Origin: JAGHKQ01 sp041920565
GTDB taxonomy: Bacteria; Bacillota; Bacilli; Bacillales; Bacillaceae_G
Reading direction: 5' to 3'
Length of the DNA stretch: 64,000 bases
Assembly: GCA_041920565.1 (NCBI GenBank)
Contig: JBHGXS010000040.1
Span: 1-64,000 of the forward strand
The notes beneath the pieces were generated by a model. It had not been told where the DNA came from, did no database searches, and worked only from the letters and a program-made list of their open reading frames with translations. Shown in pieces: positions 24,820-32,853 of this stretch (positions within the stretch are counted from its first letter, which is position 1; the number at the start of each line of letters is the position of its first letter). The translations under genes and the position numbers were made by a program.

Positions 24820-24946
24820 AAAGGGGAGTAGCGTCAGGGAGCATCCTGAAACAAAGTCGTCATTACATGAATGATGCATTCATCGGCTTTGTTGGCATAT
24901 TACTTATGTCTTGCAAGACCTTTGCCAAATACGGCAAAGGTCTTTT
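24820..24946 (+). promoter_or_regulatory. yybP-ykoY (manganese) riboswitch with terminator
   Basis: The aptamer starts AAAGGGGAGTAGCGTC and continues through paired ATGAATGATGCATTCAT and CGGCTTTGTTGGCATA to GCAAGACCTTTGCC, the conserved skeleton of the yybP-ykoY class. Its 3' strand GACCTTTG pairs with the 5' AAAGG to close P1, or alternatively with GGCAAAGGTCTT (24933-24944), which is followed by T residues and forms a terminator. Manganese binding should stabilise P1 and favour read-through. The controlled gene is the lipoprotein at 24983. Confidence 0.92.
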
Positions 24947-24982
24947 TTGCGTTTGCTGACGCTAAGGGAGGAGAAAAGAAAA

Positions 24983-25279
24983 ATGGAGAAAACGAAAAAA
25001 GTAATGCTGGGAATTACAACTCTGCTTGGAGGAACGTTGGCCGGATGTGCAGACGGTGATTTGCCTCCGAAACCGGAAGATCCATATTGCTCTAAGTATG
25101 AATATGATTACGGTGACGATGAATGGGAATGTGATGATGTTTCCTCGCGTCATTACGGCTATTATTATATCGGTAATACAGCGTATCCAGATACAGATGA
25201 GTCTAAAAATAAATCTTCCATTTCCAAAGGCAAGCTGAAAAGCGGCTTCGGTTCGGGAAGCAAGGCAAGCGGATCGTAA
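24983..25279 (+). CDS. Small acidic lipoprotein controlled by the manganese riboswitch
   Basis: A 98-residue product. The signal peptide ends in TLAGC (cysteine ~22), so the mature ~76 residues are lipid-anchored outside the membrane. The mature part is rich in Asp, Glu, Tyr and Ser, with two further cysteines (DPYCSKYEYDYGDDEWECDD) and a glycine/serine/lysine tail. The acidic run could chelate metal, but no known metal motif is visible. GGGAGG precedes the ATG. It is the only gene between the riboswitch and a 360-bp gap. Function unknown; the riboswitch suggests a link to manganese excess. Confidence 0.8.
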   Translation: MEKTKKVMLGITTLLGGTLAGCADGDLPPKPEDPYCSKYEYDYGDDEWECDDVSSRHYGYYYIGNTAYPDTDESKNKSSISKGKLKSGFGSGSKASGS

Positions 25280-25638
25280 CAATATAAAAGTATTTTTGTA
25301 TGAAAGAAAAAATTGGATGAAGCAAAAATTACACAATCGTCGGAGCTTGCAGCGAATAATTGTTCTATGGATTTCGTTTCATTAACATAATCTATCATCA
25401 TCGTATCACGATTCCTTTCAATATCAATTGAGGTGTCTGAAAGCGGCATAATTGATTCATTTATTATAAGCTGCTCAGATAGAACGGAAATTGTTCTTAA
25501 GCCGTATTTATTTTACGTATTGGGGTTGATTTCTGCTTGTTTATGCAAAATATAAATCTAGTGATCTGTGAATAGTATTTACTATTTCCATGCTATACTG
25601 TTGTTGTAACCATCCAAAAATAAGAAAGGGCTGGTAAA
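25280..25638. other. Gap after the lipoprotein
   Basis: No gene is supported. A reverse frame from 25449 begins MPLSDTSIDIERNRDTMMID and looks protein-like for about 45 codons, then turns into low-complexity sequence; it may be the start of a lost gene. The yvbH promoter lies at the right end (-10-like TATACT near 25597). Confidence 0.35.
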
Positions 25639-26253
25639 ATGTTTGGAAAAGTAGCAGCTGATGTACTTGGGTTGAGTGATGTTGGAAGTGTAATTAAACC
25701 GGAAAATTTTGATAAAGTAGACGCAGATGACTATGTCATGCATGAAGATGATGAGAAAATTTTCTTTCTAATTAAATCAAAATCAGATGAATACTGCTTC
25801 ACTAATAAAGCACTCATTCATTTAGACGGAACGAGCGCAGCGAGCAAGAAGCGCACTCTTCGCCGCTATGACTACAGTACAAACCCAATTTCAAATGTAA
25901 TGCTGGAAACAGCGGGAACAGTAGATTTAGATGTGGAAATCAAGTTCAACATGGGTTCTGTCCACTATTCCATCGATGTACATAAAAAACATCTGGAAGA
26001 ATTAAAAGATTTATATAAAGTACTGATTAAAATTGCGGAAATTTCAAGAGAAAATGAAATTTCTTTAGAATATGCACAACAAAGCCTTCAACTGGCTTCT
26101 TCCACATTAAGCCGCGTTGCAAGTACCGAAAGCAATTTAGCGGATCAGTTCAAAGAGCTGAATCAAGCAGCTTTTTCTTGGCTTGTTGAAACGAAAAAGC
26201 AGTACACCATCAAGGATTTCGGATTTGTTTTTGAGCAGTATATTAATAATTAA
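25639..26253 (+). CDS. yvbH: YvbH-like PH-domain protein
   Basis: A 204-residue cytoplasmic protein. A bacterial PH-like domain covers residues ~10-130 (FFLIKSKSDEYCFTNKALIH, then NPISNVMLETAGTVDLDVEI). A helical YvbH-type oligomerisation region follows (~135-204, ending DFGFVFEQYINN). Length matches B. subtilis YvbH. Function unknown. Single gene with AAGAAAGGG before the ATG and its own terminator. Confidence 0.85.
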   Translation: MFGKVAADVLGLSDVGSVIKPENFDKVDADDYVMHEDDEKIFFLIKSKSDEYCFTNKALIHLDGTSAASKKRTLRRYDYSTNPISNVMLETAGTVDLDVEIKFNMGSVHYSIDVHKKHLEELKDLYKVLIKIAEISRENEISLEYAQQSLQLASSTLSRVASTESNLADQFKELNQAAFSWLVETKKQYTIKDFGFVFEQYINN

Positions 26254-26274
26254 GTAATTCTATAGAAAATACGA

Positions 26275-26304
26275 GGGATCTGTTAAATAAACAGGTCCCT
26301 TCTT
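26275..26304 (+). terminator. yvbH terminator
   Basis: GGGATCTGTT (26275-26284) pairs with AACAGGTCCC (26290-26299), with one G-T pair, followed by TTC TTT. Confidence 0.8.
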
Positions 26305-26410
26305 TACATAAGTAAGATTATCAGTAGTTAATCATCACTTTCTGAACAATTGTTATAAGTTAGGGAATGATTTAGTATCTTCTGTTATATAGAAGATACG
26401 TTGAGATATG

Positions 26411-27262
26411 TTAGGAAGGCATCTGAATGTCCCCCTTATATGCTGTAGTAAATTTGGCAAAAGGGAAAGAGCGAATCCTAGGCTCTGCTGGTTTTTGACG
26501 AGGATTACCTAAACATGTTTGTAAAATTTTAGTATTAGCCGTTTCATTTTTCTGAATGGAATCTTTATAGGTTGAAAGAAACAAATGGATTGGGGATGAA
26601 GGTGCTTCCCCGCAAATGTCTAGGCCGTAAATGTCTTTGTGTTTGAGAATATCTTGCAGATATTGGGTTAGAGTGAGAATGCTCATGTTTCCTTGATCCC
26701 AGTTTGTCACAGCATCGGTTTGATTTAAAACGTCTTTGTCGATGCTAATATAAACGGTATCCGTTTGAATGGTAGAGAGTATGAGTTTGGAAGAGTAGTT
26801 TTGTTGGCGATCAAAAGGAAAGATTGTCACTTTTGAAAAACGAGAAGAATCAACCTTAGCTGAAGAAGGTCCGATGATAATAACCTGTTTCATCATTGGA
26901 ATATGTTCAAGTGCAAAAGAAACCCATGAACCGCAAGATATTATCTTTTCAGTCGTATCTTCCGACATATCGATGTCAGGATGATTGTCAAATAAAACAA
27001 GTGTAAACGGTGTAGGTATTTCTTTTAACAATAAATAAGTAACATAGTGATAGTTACCGTTGCCGATAAACGTAATACCTTTCTGTTTTCTTTCTGAAAG
27101 GCATCTTTCAATTTCCTCTAACGAATCTTTTTCACAATATAAATTAACATGCTGAAGATTGAGAAAATCAATGCTCTCATGCGGATAGGATTGAAGCTTT
27201 TTCTGCAAAAAATATGTCTCATCGAAGTTCAAAAACGTCACACCTTTGTTCAATAAACCCAT
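26411..27262 (-). CDS. Arginase/ureohydrolase-fold protein
   Basis: A 283-residue protein with the arginase-family metal motifs in order: histidine in GNGNYHYVTYLLL (~70), LFDNHPDID (the DxHxD bridge, ~90-97) and SIDKDVL (DxD, ~175). It would bind a binuclear manganese cluster. Otherwise it diverges from true arginases and agmatinases: the substrate-binding loops are not recognisable and the C-terminal 45 residues are polar. The ATG has AAAGGAGATG upstream. It may be a hydrolase of another guanidino compound; no arginine pathway genes are adjacent. Confidence 0.75.
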   Translation of the reverse strand: MGLLNKGVTFLNFDETYFLQKKLQSYPHESIDFLNLQHVNLYCEKDSLEEIERCLSERKQKGITFIGNGNYHYVTYLLLKEIPTPFTLVLFDNHPDIDMSEDTTEKIISCGSWVSFALEHIPMMKQVIIIGPSSAKVDSSRFSKVTIFPFDRQQNYSSKLILSTIQTDTVYISIDKDVLNQTDAVTNWDQGNMSILTLTQYLQDILKHKDIYGLDICGEAPSSPIHLFLSTYKDSIQKNETANTKILQTCLGNPRQKPAEPRIRSFPFAKFTTAYKGDIQMPS

Positions 27263-27637
27263 ATCCCATTCATCTCCTTTGGTTCATTTAAGATGTTTGT
27301 TTTTAAACGTCATATGCAGTTCTGGTGCAAAAAATCTATCAAACCTGGACATACTGATGCTTTAAATCTAAAAAGAGGTTTATGGAAAGGAACCCTTTCT
27401 AGATTTTACATAATGCTAAACTTTTTTCGGCCTTCGCTAAGCTGCAGACCAAAAAGTAGGATTTACGATTATCGGCTTGCTCTGTCTGTTGTACGTGCCG
27501 AACTATCACATCATTCGTTCTATAGTTATCTTTTATCCTATATGTCTACACGCAATACGTGGGGGCTCTGCCCTCCACACTCCTGACCAGCCTCCCAAAA
27601 AAAGTAGGGGGAAAATAAAAAAGCTAGCTTTTTGGAG
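27263..27637. other. Non-coding gap
   Basis: No supported gene. It contains the GTGGGGGCTCTGCCCTCCAC hairpin-like stretch (27560-27579) and the self-complementary AAAAAGCTAGCTTTTT just before the inverted-repeat unit at 27638. Confidence 0.35.
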
Positions 27638-27758
27638 CTGTTGACAGATACACAGTCTAAACAAAAGGAAGATGAACTTCTACAAAATGTAGTGTTCCTC
27701 TTCTTTTTATTCACTATATTGCGTGCCTTGCAGTTGAGTGATTTAGTTTGTCAACAGC
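27638..27758. repeat. 121-bp unit with 10-bp terminal inverted repeats
   Basis: GCTGTTGACA (27638-27647) and TGTCAACAGC (27749-27758) are perfect inverted ends. Inside, GAAGATGAACTTCTACA can pair imperfectly with TGTAGTGTTCCTCTTC. Size and structure are MITE-like, but no second copy is in the window and no target duplication is clear. Confidence 0.4.
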
Positions 27759-27775
27759 CTTCTTCAGCTGTCTTC

Positions 27776-28216
27776 TTATTCAATCTCAATCACGCGGCGT
27801 TTCGGTTCTTTTTCCTCTTTCTTAGGTAAGGTAATGGTCAATACACCATCCCGGAAGACCGCTTTCACTTCTTCTTCTCTCACGCCTTCTACCATGAAAC
27901 GACGTACGTAAGAGCCTGTGGAACGTTCCTTCCTAATGAAAGTACCGTCCTCTTTCTTCTCTTCCACTTCGTGATTGCGAGTGGCTTTAATGGTCAATAC
28001 TTGGTCTTCGAATGTTATGTCAATGTTTTGCTTATGAAATCCTGGTAAATCTGCGCGCACGATGTATGCCTCTTTCGTTTCTTCAATATCTGTCGCAAAC
28101 GCTCCTGACATCATCGGCTTGAAAAAGTCTCCCACTAAGGAAGGCTCAAACCCGAAAAATCCGTTTCCAAAAAATCCGTTACGATCCATTCTTACTTCTG
28201 GAAACGAGTTTCTCAT
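27776..28216 (-). CDS. Hsp20/alpha-crystallin small heat-shock protein
   Basis: A 146-residue ATP-independent chaperone. A short N-terminal arm rich in Phe/Gly (FFGNGFFGFEPSLVGDFF) is followed by an alpha-crystallin domain (~45-135): VRADLPGFHKQNIDITFEDQ, SYVRRFMVEGV, and the conserved AVFRDGVLTITLPK (A-x-x-x-n-GVLxxxxPK). The C-terminal IEIE stands for the I-x-I anchor that docks subunits. The ATG at 28216 follows GGGAGGAA. It binds unfolding proteins under stress. Confidence 0.93.
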   Translation of the reverse strand: MRNSFPEVRMDRNGFFGNGFFGFEPSLVGDFFKPMMSGAFATDIEETKEAYIVRADLPGFHKQNIDITFEDQVLTIKATRNHEVEEKKEDGTFIRKERSTGSYVRRFMVEGVREEEVKAVFRDGVLTITLPKKEEKEPKRRVIEIE

Positions 28217-28447
28217 TTTGCATTCCTCCCTATCATATTTGTGAAAGATTTCTCTTGCTGATTTGATTATACCAATTTGGTCAAAAAAGGTCAAACATTT
28301 TCGATCATCTTTGACCTTTATGAAGTGAAGCTTCATCAGTGAAGGTTTTATTTCTCGGTAGTATGATTTATTGTAAATTAACACTCTCAATATAATTTTA
28401 AACCGTCTGTAAAAGAAAACATTTATATATAAGTCCCAATTAATTTT

Positions 28448-28860
28448 TTACCATAGCAGCGATCCGATGCGCTGGAGCACCTTCTCCGGATACGCATCTA
28501 GATATTCCATAAAAGACTCAACTGAATTCCGAATCGCTCTACGTGTGGCATGATACTCACACTTCCTTTCAGCCATCCCCAGATGCGTTCTACCGCATTC
28601 AGATTAGGAGAGTACGGCGGTAAAAAAAGCGTTGTTCGTTCTCTTGGAGAAATGCTCGCAGGAGTTTTGCATGATGGATACGGGCATTATCTAGAATCAT
28701 GATCATATGTTGCCCCATGTGTTGCGACAGAACGCAGCGCAAGAAAGTAAGAAAGGTTTGCGCGTTACATTGCTTGGCTTCCATACAGAGAAATTCATTG
28801 TTCTGGATGTTGGCGCAGCCAAATAGACTGATAGTAGTGTGATGACCATATGTCGGGCTT
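28448..28860 (-). pseudogene. IS630-family transposase, C-terminal remnant with frameshift
   Basis: The reverse strand reads YGHHTTISLFGCANIQNNEF then LCMEAKQCNAQTFLTFLRCV and MIMILDNARIHHAKLL, the DDE region of IS630/Tc1-type transposases. After a shift it continues with SPNLNAVERIWGWLKGSV, and after another with ESFMEYLDAYPEKVLQRI then GSLLW and TAA at 28448. The N-terminal half and element ends are missing. Inactive. Confidence 0.88.
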
Positions 28861-28874
28861 TTCTTTTACACTTC

Positions 28875-28991
28875 ATGTCGCGTGTAAAGCTTGATAATCA
28901 CGGATATGACTTTCGTCTTCATATTAAAAACTCCGTGAAACAAGTCGAATTTTATTTGAAGGAAGTAAAAGAAAAAAGGAGAAACCTTTAG
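28875..28991 (+). CDS. 38-residue ORF of unknown function (possible gene remnant)
   Basis: The ATG at 28875 opens a 38-codon frame, MSRVKLDNHGYDFRLHIKNS then VKQVEFYLKEVKEKRRNL. The sequence is strongly protein-like (amphipathic helix, basic end), but no ribosome site is evident. It abuts the IS630 remnant, so it is more likely the tail of a gene cut by the insertion than an independent gene. Confidence 0.35.
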   Translation: MSRVKLDNHGYDFRLHIKNSVKQVEFYLKEVKEKRRNL

Positions 28992-29071
28992 ACTGGAGTA
29001 GCTTTATTATTCTGGATTTTCGAAAATAAGGAGCATAAAACTTTTAAACACCAATCGGCTTAGTTTAAAAA

Positions 29072-29085
29072 TGTAAGCGTTTTCC
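29072..29085. promoter_or_regulatory. Probable CcpA cre site before hppD
   Basis: TGTAAGCGTTTTCC matches the consensus TGWAANCGNTNWCA at 13 of 14 positions. It lies about 55 nt before the hppD ATG, fitting carbon-catabolite control of tyrosine breakdown. Confidence 0.65.
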
Positions 29086-29138
29086 TTTTGTTTGATTCTA
29101 TTTTTAATAGACTAATAATAAAAACGGAGGGATTCGAG

Positions 29139-30254
29139 ATGAAGAAACAACCGATCGAAGCGGGAGTAAAGCAAGAAGATTTCTTTCCTGTACGAGATGT
29201 AGACTATTTGGAATTGTATGTAGGAAATGCAAAGCAGGCATGCTATTACTTTGCTACGGCATTCGGGTTCCGCCCAGTAGCCTATTCCGGATTGGAAACA
29301 GGCAACCGTGAAAGAGTATCTTATGTACTGCAGCAAAAAAGCATCCGTCTTGTTGTGTCGGGGGCTCTTGGACAAGATAACCGCATTGCGGAGTTTGTGA
29401 AAAAACATGGCGACGGCGTGAAGGATGTTGCATTATTGGTAGATGATGTAGAAAAGGCATACGAAGAAGGAGTAAAACGAGGTGCTATCGCGCTTGTACC
29501 TCCAACTGAGCTTTCCGATGAACACGGCATTGTGAAAAAAGCTGTTATTGGTACATACGGCGATACAATCCATTCTTTAATTGAGCGCCGTAACTATAAA
29601 GGAGTATTTTTACCGGGTTATCAAGCAATTGACCTTGCGATTCCTTATGAAGAAACAGGACTTATCGGTGTGGACCATGTAGTAGGGAATGTAGAAAGCA
29701 TGGAAGAATGGGTAAGCTATTACGAAAACGTTATGGGCTTTAAGCAAATGATTCACTTTGATGATGAGGATATCAGCACAGAGTACTCTGCATTAATGTC
29801 AAAGGTAATGACAAACGGCAGCCGTATTAAATTCCCGATTAACGAGCCGGCAGAAGGAAAACGTAAATCCCAAATTCAAGAATACTTGGAGTTTTATAAC
29901 GGTGCGGGCGTACAACATTTGGCTTTATTGACAAACGATATAGTGAAGACGGTATCTAAGCTTCGTGAAAATGGGGTGGAGTTCTTGGATACGCCGGATT
30001 CTTACTATGAAGAATTAACAGCGCGCGTTGGTAAAATTGATGAAGATATTGAAAAGCTAAAAGAGCTGAAAATCTTAGTAGACCGTGATGACGAAGGGTA
30101 TTTACTTCAAATCTTCACAAAACCGATTGTAGACCGTCCAACATTGTTCATTGAAATCATTCAACGTAAAGGCTCCAAAGGTTTTGGTGAAGGAAACTTC
30201 AAGGCGTTGTTTGAAGCAATCGAGCGTGAGCAAGCACGCCGCGGAAACTTGTAA
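29139..30254 (+). CDS. hppD: 4-hydroxyphenylpyruvate dioxygenase
   Basis: A 371-residue Fe(II) oxygenase that turns 4-hydroxyphenylpyruvate into homogentisate, the second step of tyrosine degradation. Two glyoxalase/VOC-like domains (residues ~15-150 and ~170-340). The iron ligands are visible in the C-terminal domain: His in IGVDHVVGNV, His in GVQHLALLTND, Glu in FIEIIQRKG. The C-terminal helix with GFGEGNFKALFEAIE is typical. CGGAGGG precedes the ATG at 29139. First gene of the cluster with the FAH-family gene and hmgA. Confidence 0.96.
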   Translation: MKKQPIEAGVKQEDFFPVRDVDYLELYVGNAKQACYYFATAFGFRPVAYSGLETGNRERVSYVLQQKSIRLVVSGALGQDNRIAEFVKKHGDGVKDVALLVDDVEKAYEEGVKRGAIALVPPTELSDEHGIVKKAVIGTYGDTIHSLIERRNYKGVFLPGYQAIDLAIPYEETGLIGVDHVVGNVESMEEWVSYYENVMGFKQMIHFDDEDISTEYSALMSKVMTNGSRIKFPINEPAEGKRKSQIQEYLEFYNGAGVQHLALLTNDIVKTVSKLRENGVEFLDTPDSYYEELTARVGKIDEDIEKLKELKILVDRDDEGYLLQIFTKPIVDRPTLFIEIIQRKGSKGFGEGNFKALFEAIEREQARRGNL

Positions 30255-30294
30255 TAAGGGACATAAATACAGGCAAAGCTTCATAGATATGACT

Positions 30295-30330
30295 AGGCTA
30301 GTATCCGCTTTAAAAGGCGGATGCTAGCCT
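30295..30330 (+). other. Strong hairpin between hppD and the next gene
   Basis: AGGCTAGTATCCGC pairs with GCGGATGCTAGCCT around a short A/T loop. Only two T follow, so it is more likely a stabilising or processing hairpin, or a weak terminator, than a full stop signal. Confidence 0.5.
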
Positions 30331-30356
30331 TACCCATGATAAGGAGAGAACAATCC

Positions 30357-30561
30357 ATGAATATTGAACCTTATACACTGCCGGGGCAGGCAGCTTAGTT
30401 ATCGGAAAAGTGATGCTTGTTCATGTTAATGATGAATGCTACTACGATGGGAAAATCGATACGCAAAAATTAAATCCGATCGGTCGTCTGGCCGGGCAAT
30501 CGTATACGAGGGCTATTGCTGACACATTTGTACTAGAGAGAAAAATGAGTTGTCAAAAGTA
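30357..30561 (+). pseudogene. Flavin-reductase-domain (DIM6/NTAB) protein with large internal deletion
   Basis: GGAGAG precedes ATG at 30357, giving MNIEPYTLPGQAA then TAG. One frame over, the C-terminus continues: SLVIGKVMLVHVNDE, DGKIDTQKLNPIGRLAGQSY and TRAIADTFVLERKMS. Both ends belong to the flavin-reductase-like FMN-binding family, normally ~200 residues; about 130 central residues are missing and the junction is out of frame. Its position suggests the intact gene was part of the homogentisate operon. Confidence 0.85.
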
Positions 30562-30574
30562 GGGAGGAGCAGCC

Positions 30575-31483
30575 ATGAAATTTGTCACGTTCCGCAATCG
30601 TGAAGGGGAAGAACGAGCAGGTTGGCTTACTGGAGCAAAAGTTATAGACATGAATATTGCAAGCGGCGGATTGCTTCCGTCTTCCATGCTTCATTTTCTG
30701 GAGAATACAGAAGAATATATGGCAATCATTCAAACTTTGGTGACTCGGGAAAAGGGAGTATATCAGCTGGATGATGTGGAGCTTTTGGCACCAATCCCTG
30801 ATCCTCCAAGCATTCGTGACTTTTATGCCTTTGAGCAGCATGTGAAAACAGCAAGGGGCCGCCGCGGCTTAAATGTAGTGCCGGAATGGTATGAAATGCC
30901 TGTTTTTTATTTTACAAATCATCGAGCAGTGGTTGGACCGAATGCAGTGGTACATCGTCCTGCAAAATGCGAATGGCTGGATTATGAGCTTGAAATTGCT
31001 TGTATTATTGGGAAGCAAGGGAAGAACATTCGAAAAGAAGATGCTGAACAATATATCTTTGGTTACTGCATTTTAAACGACTGGAGCGCCAGAGATTTGC
31101 AAGCTAAAGAGATGAAGGTCGGCTTAGGTCCGGCAAAAGGAAAAGATTTTGCTACTTCTCTTGGACCATTTATTGTGACGAAAGATGAGCTGGAGCAATA
31201 TCGTACATCTGATCGCTATGATTTAAAAATGACCGCAAAGGTAAATGGGCAGGTGTTATCCAGAGGAAACTTTAAAGATATTTATTATACATTTGCCGAG
31301 ATGATTGAACGGGCATCTGACGGTGTAACACTTTATCCGGGAGATGTGATTGGTTCGGGAACAGTCGGGACCGGCTGTATTTTAGAGCTTGGCACGGACG
31401 TGCATCGCTGGCTGGAGCCGGGGGATGTTGTGGAGCTTGAGATTACTGGGCTGGGAACGTTGCAAAATAAAATTACAGAGTAA
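30575..31483 (+). CDS. Fumarylacetoacetate hydrolase family protein
   Basis: A 302-residue FAH-fold hydrolase. An N-terminal domain of ~75 residues is followed by the catalytic domain with metal ligands in WLDYELEIACIIGK and the conserved NDWSARDLQAKEM, then KGKDFATSLGPFIV and GDVIGSGTVGTGC. In this cluster it should cleave fumarylacetoacetate (or maleylacetoacetate) to fumarate and acetoacetate. GGGAGG lies 8 nt before the ATG; the hmgA start is 12 nt after its stop. No maleylacetoacetate isomerase gene is present, so isomerisation must come from glutathione-free chemistry or another locus. Confidence 0.92.
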   Translation: MKFVTFRNREGEERAGWLTGAKVIDMNIASGGLLPSSMLHFLENTEEYMAIIQTLVTREKGVYQLDDVELLAPIPDPPSIRDFYAFEQHVKTARGRRGLNVVPEWYEMPVFYFTNHRAVVGPNAVVHRPAKCEWLDYELEIACIIGKQGKNIRKEDAEQYIFGYCILNDWSARDLQAKEMKVGLGPAKGKDFATSLGPFIVTKDELEQYRTSDRYDLKMTAKVNGQVLSRGNFKDIYYTFAEMIERASDGVTLYPGDVIGSGTVGTGCILELGTDVHRWLEPGDVVELEITGLGTLQNKITE

Positions 31484-31495
31484 CGGAGGGGTAAC

Positions 31496-32647
31496 ATGTA
31501 CTATCGTCGCGTGGGAGAGCTTCCTCATAAACGGCATATTCAGTTCCGGAAAGAAGATGGTTCGTTATATCGCGAGCAAGTAATGGGGACAAAAGGGTTT
31601 TCCGGTACGCAATCCATTTTATATCATCACCATATGCCGACAGAAGTGGTCCACTCTTCAATTGAGAGCGTATGTAAAGTTGAGTTTGAAGAAAATGAAC
31701 AACTGTCACACCGCCATTTCCGCACAAAAGAATATACGAAGACAGGAGATGCGGTAAAAGGCCGTCATTTTGTGTTAGGAAATGATGATTTGTTGATTGG
31801 GGTTGCAAATCCCACGGAAAGCATGGACTATTATTATCGAAACGGTGACGGGGATGAAATGTTGTTTATTCATCACGGTACCGGAAAAATTGAAACGATG
31901 TTCGGAGCTATTCATTATCGTCCGGGTGACTATGTGATGATTCCGATCGGTACCATTTACCGTGTACTGCCGGATGAAGGAGAATCTAAATTCCTTATTG
32001 TTGAAGCGAACAGCCAAATTACAACACCGCGCCGTTATCGCAATGAATACGGACAATTGCTGGAGCACAGTCCGTTTTGCGAACGGGATATTCGCGGACC
32101 GGAAGTGCTGGAGACATACGATGAAAAAGGAGAATTTACGGTTCTCACAAAATCTCGCGGTTATCTATATAAGCATGTGTTAAACCACCATCCTTTAGAT
32201 GTGGTAGGATGGGATGGTTATTTATATCCATGGGCTTTTAATATTGAGGATTTTGAGCCAATTACAGGCCGCATTCATCAGCCGCCTCCAGTACATCAAA
32301 CATTTGAAGGACATAACTTTGTTGTATGTTCATTTGTGCCGCGCTTATATGATTACCATCCGGAAGCTATCCCGGCACCATACTACCATAGCAACGTGAA
32401 CAGCGATGAAGTATTGTATTATGTTGAAGGGAATTTTATGAGCCGCAGGGGAATTCATGAAGAGTCGATTACGCTTCATCCATGCGGTATACCGCATGGT
32501 CCGCATCCTGGCAAGACAGAAGCGAGCATCGGTAAGAAAGAAACGATTGAGCTTGCCGTTATGATTGATACGTTCCGACCGCTTAAAGTTGTCAAGCATG
32601 CTCGTAGTATAGAAGATAAACAATACATGTACAGTTGGGTTGAATAG
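31496..32647 (+). CDS. hmgA: Homogentisate 1,2-dioxygenase
   Basis: A 383-residue cupin-type Fe(II) dioxygenase opening the homogentisate ring to maleylacetoacetate. Motifs: LFIHHGTGKIETMFG and YRPGDYVMIPIGT (cupin motifs), then PPPVHQTFEGHNFVVCSFVP and YHSNVNSDEVLYYVEGNF with the metal-binding His/Glu. At 383 residues it is shorter than the ~440-residue proteobacterial form, as usual in Bacillus. GGAGGGG precedes the ATG. Last gene of the cluster, followed by a terminator. Confidence 0.95.
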   Translation: MYYRRVGELPHKRHIQFRKEDGSLYREQVMGTKGFSGTQSILYHHHMPTEVVHSSIESVCKVEFEENEQLSHRHFRTKEYTKTGDAVKGRHFVLGNDDLLIGVANPTESMDYYYRNGDGDEMLFIHHGTGKIETMFGAIHYRPGDYVMIPIGTIYRVLPDEGESKFLIVEANSQITTPRRYRNEYGQLLEHSPFCERDIRGPEVLETYDEKGEFTVLTKSRGYLYKHVLNHHPLDVVGWDGYLYPWAFNIEDFEPITGRIHQPPPVHQTFEGHNFVVCSFVPRLYDYHPEAIPAPYYHSNVNSDEVLYYVEGNFMSRRGIHEESITLHPCGIPHGPHPGKTEASIGKKETIELAVMIDTFRPLKVVKHARSIEDKQYMYSWVE

Positions 32648-32655
32648 TGAATTCA

Positions 32656-32688
32656 GGTTCGTGCAGGATAGCGCGAACCCTTTTTTTG
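32656..32688 (+). terminator. Terminator of the homogentisate operon
   Basis: GGTTCGTGC pairs with GCGCGAACC around a 6-nt loop, followed by seven T. Confidence 0.9.
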
Positions 32689-32807
32689 GTATAAAAAGGT
32701 ATATTTGTAATATTTTTATTTTACATTAAAATCATTAAATTCTTCTATTTTCGACAAAAAACGATTGACTAATTCGATATTTTCGACTAAAATAATAGTA
32801 AATAAAC

Positions 32808-32822
32808 AATTTTCTGAAAATA
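32808..32822. promoter_or_regulatory. CodY box before the amino-acid permease
   Basis: AATTTTCTGAAAATA agrees with the CodY consensus AATTTTCWGAAAATT at 14 of 15 positions. It lies ~30 nt before the permease ATG, fitting repression when branched-chain amino acids and GTP are plentiful. Confidence 0.75.
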
Positions 32823-32853
32823 AAGTCATTTTGACGGAAAAGGGTGACATTTT

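Noticed and set aside
25165..25449. Reverse frame beginning MPLSDTSIDIERNRDTMMID
   Set aside because: Only its first half looks like protein and it overlaps the lipoprotein gene; mentioned as a possible remnant, not called.
27293..27586. Forward frame of 97 codons between the arginase-fold gene and hsp20
   Set aside because: No ribosome site, cysteine/arginine-rich random-like composition, and it runs through a hairpin region.
32735..32800. TTTTCGAC-type repeats before the permease and similar strings before glgB
   Set aside because: Short AT-rich motifs that differ between the two places; not enough agreement to claim a shared regulator beyond the CodY box.
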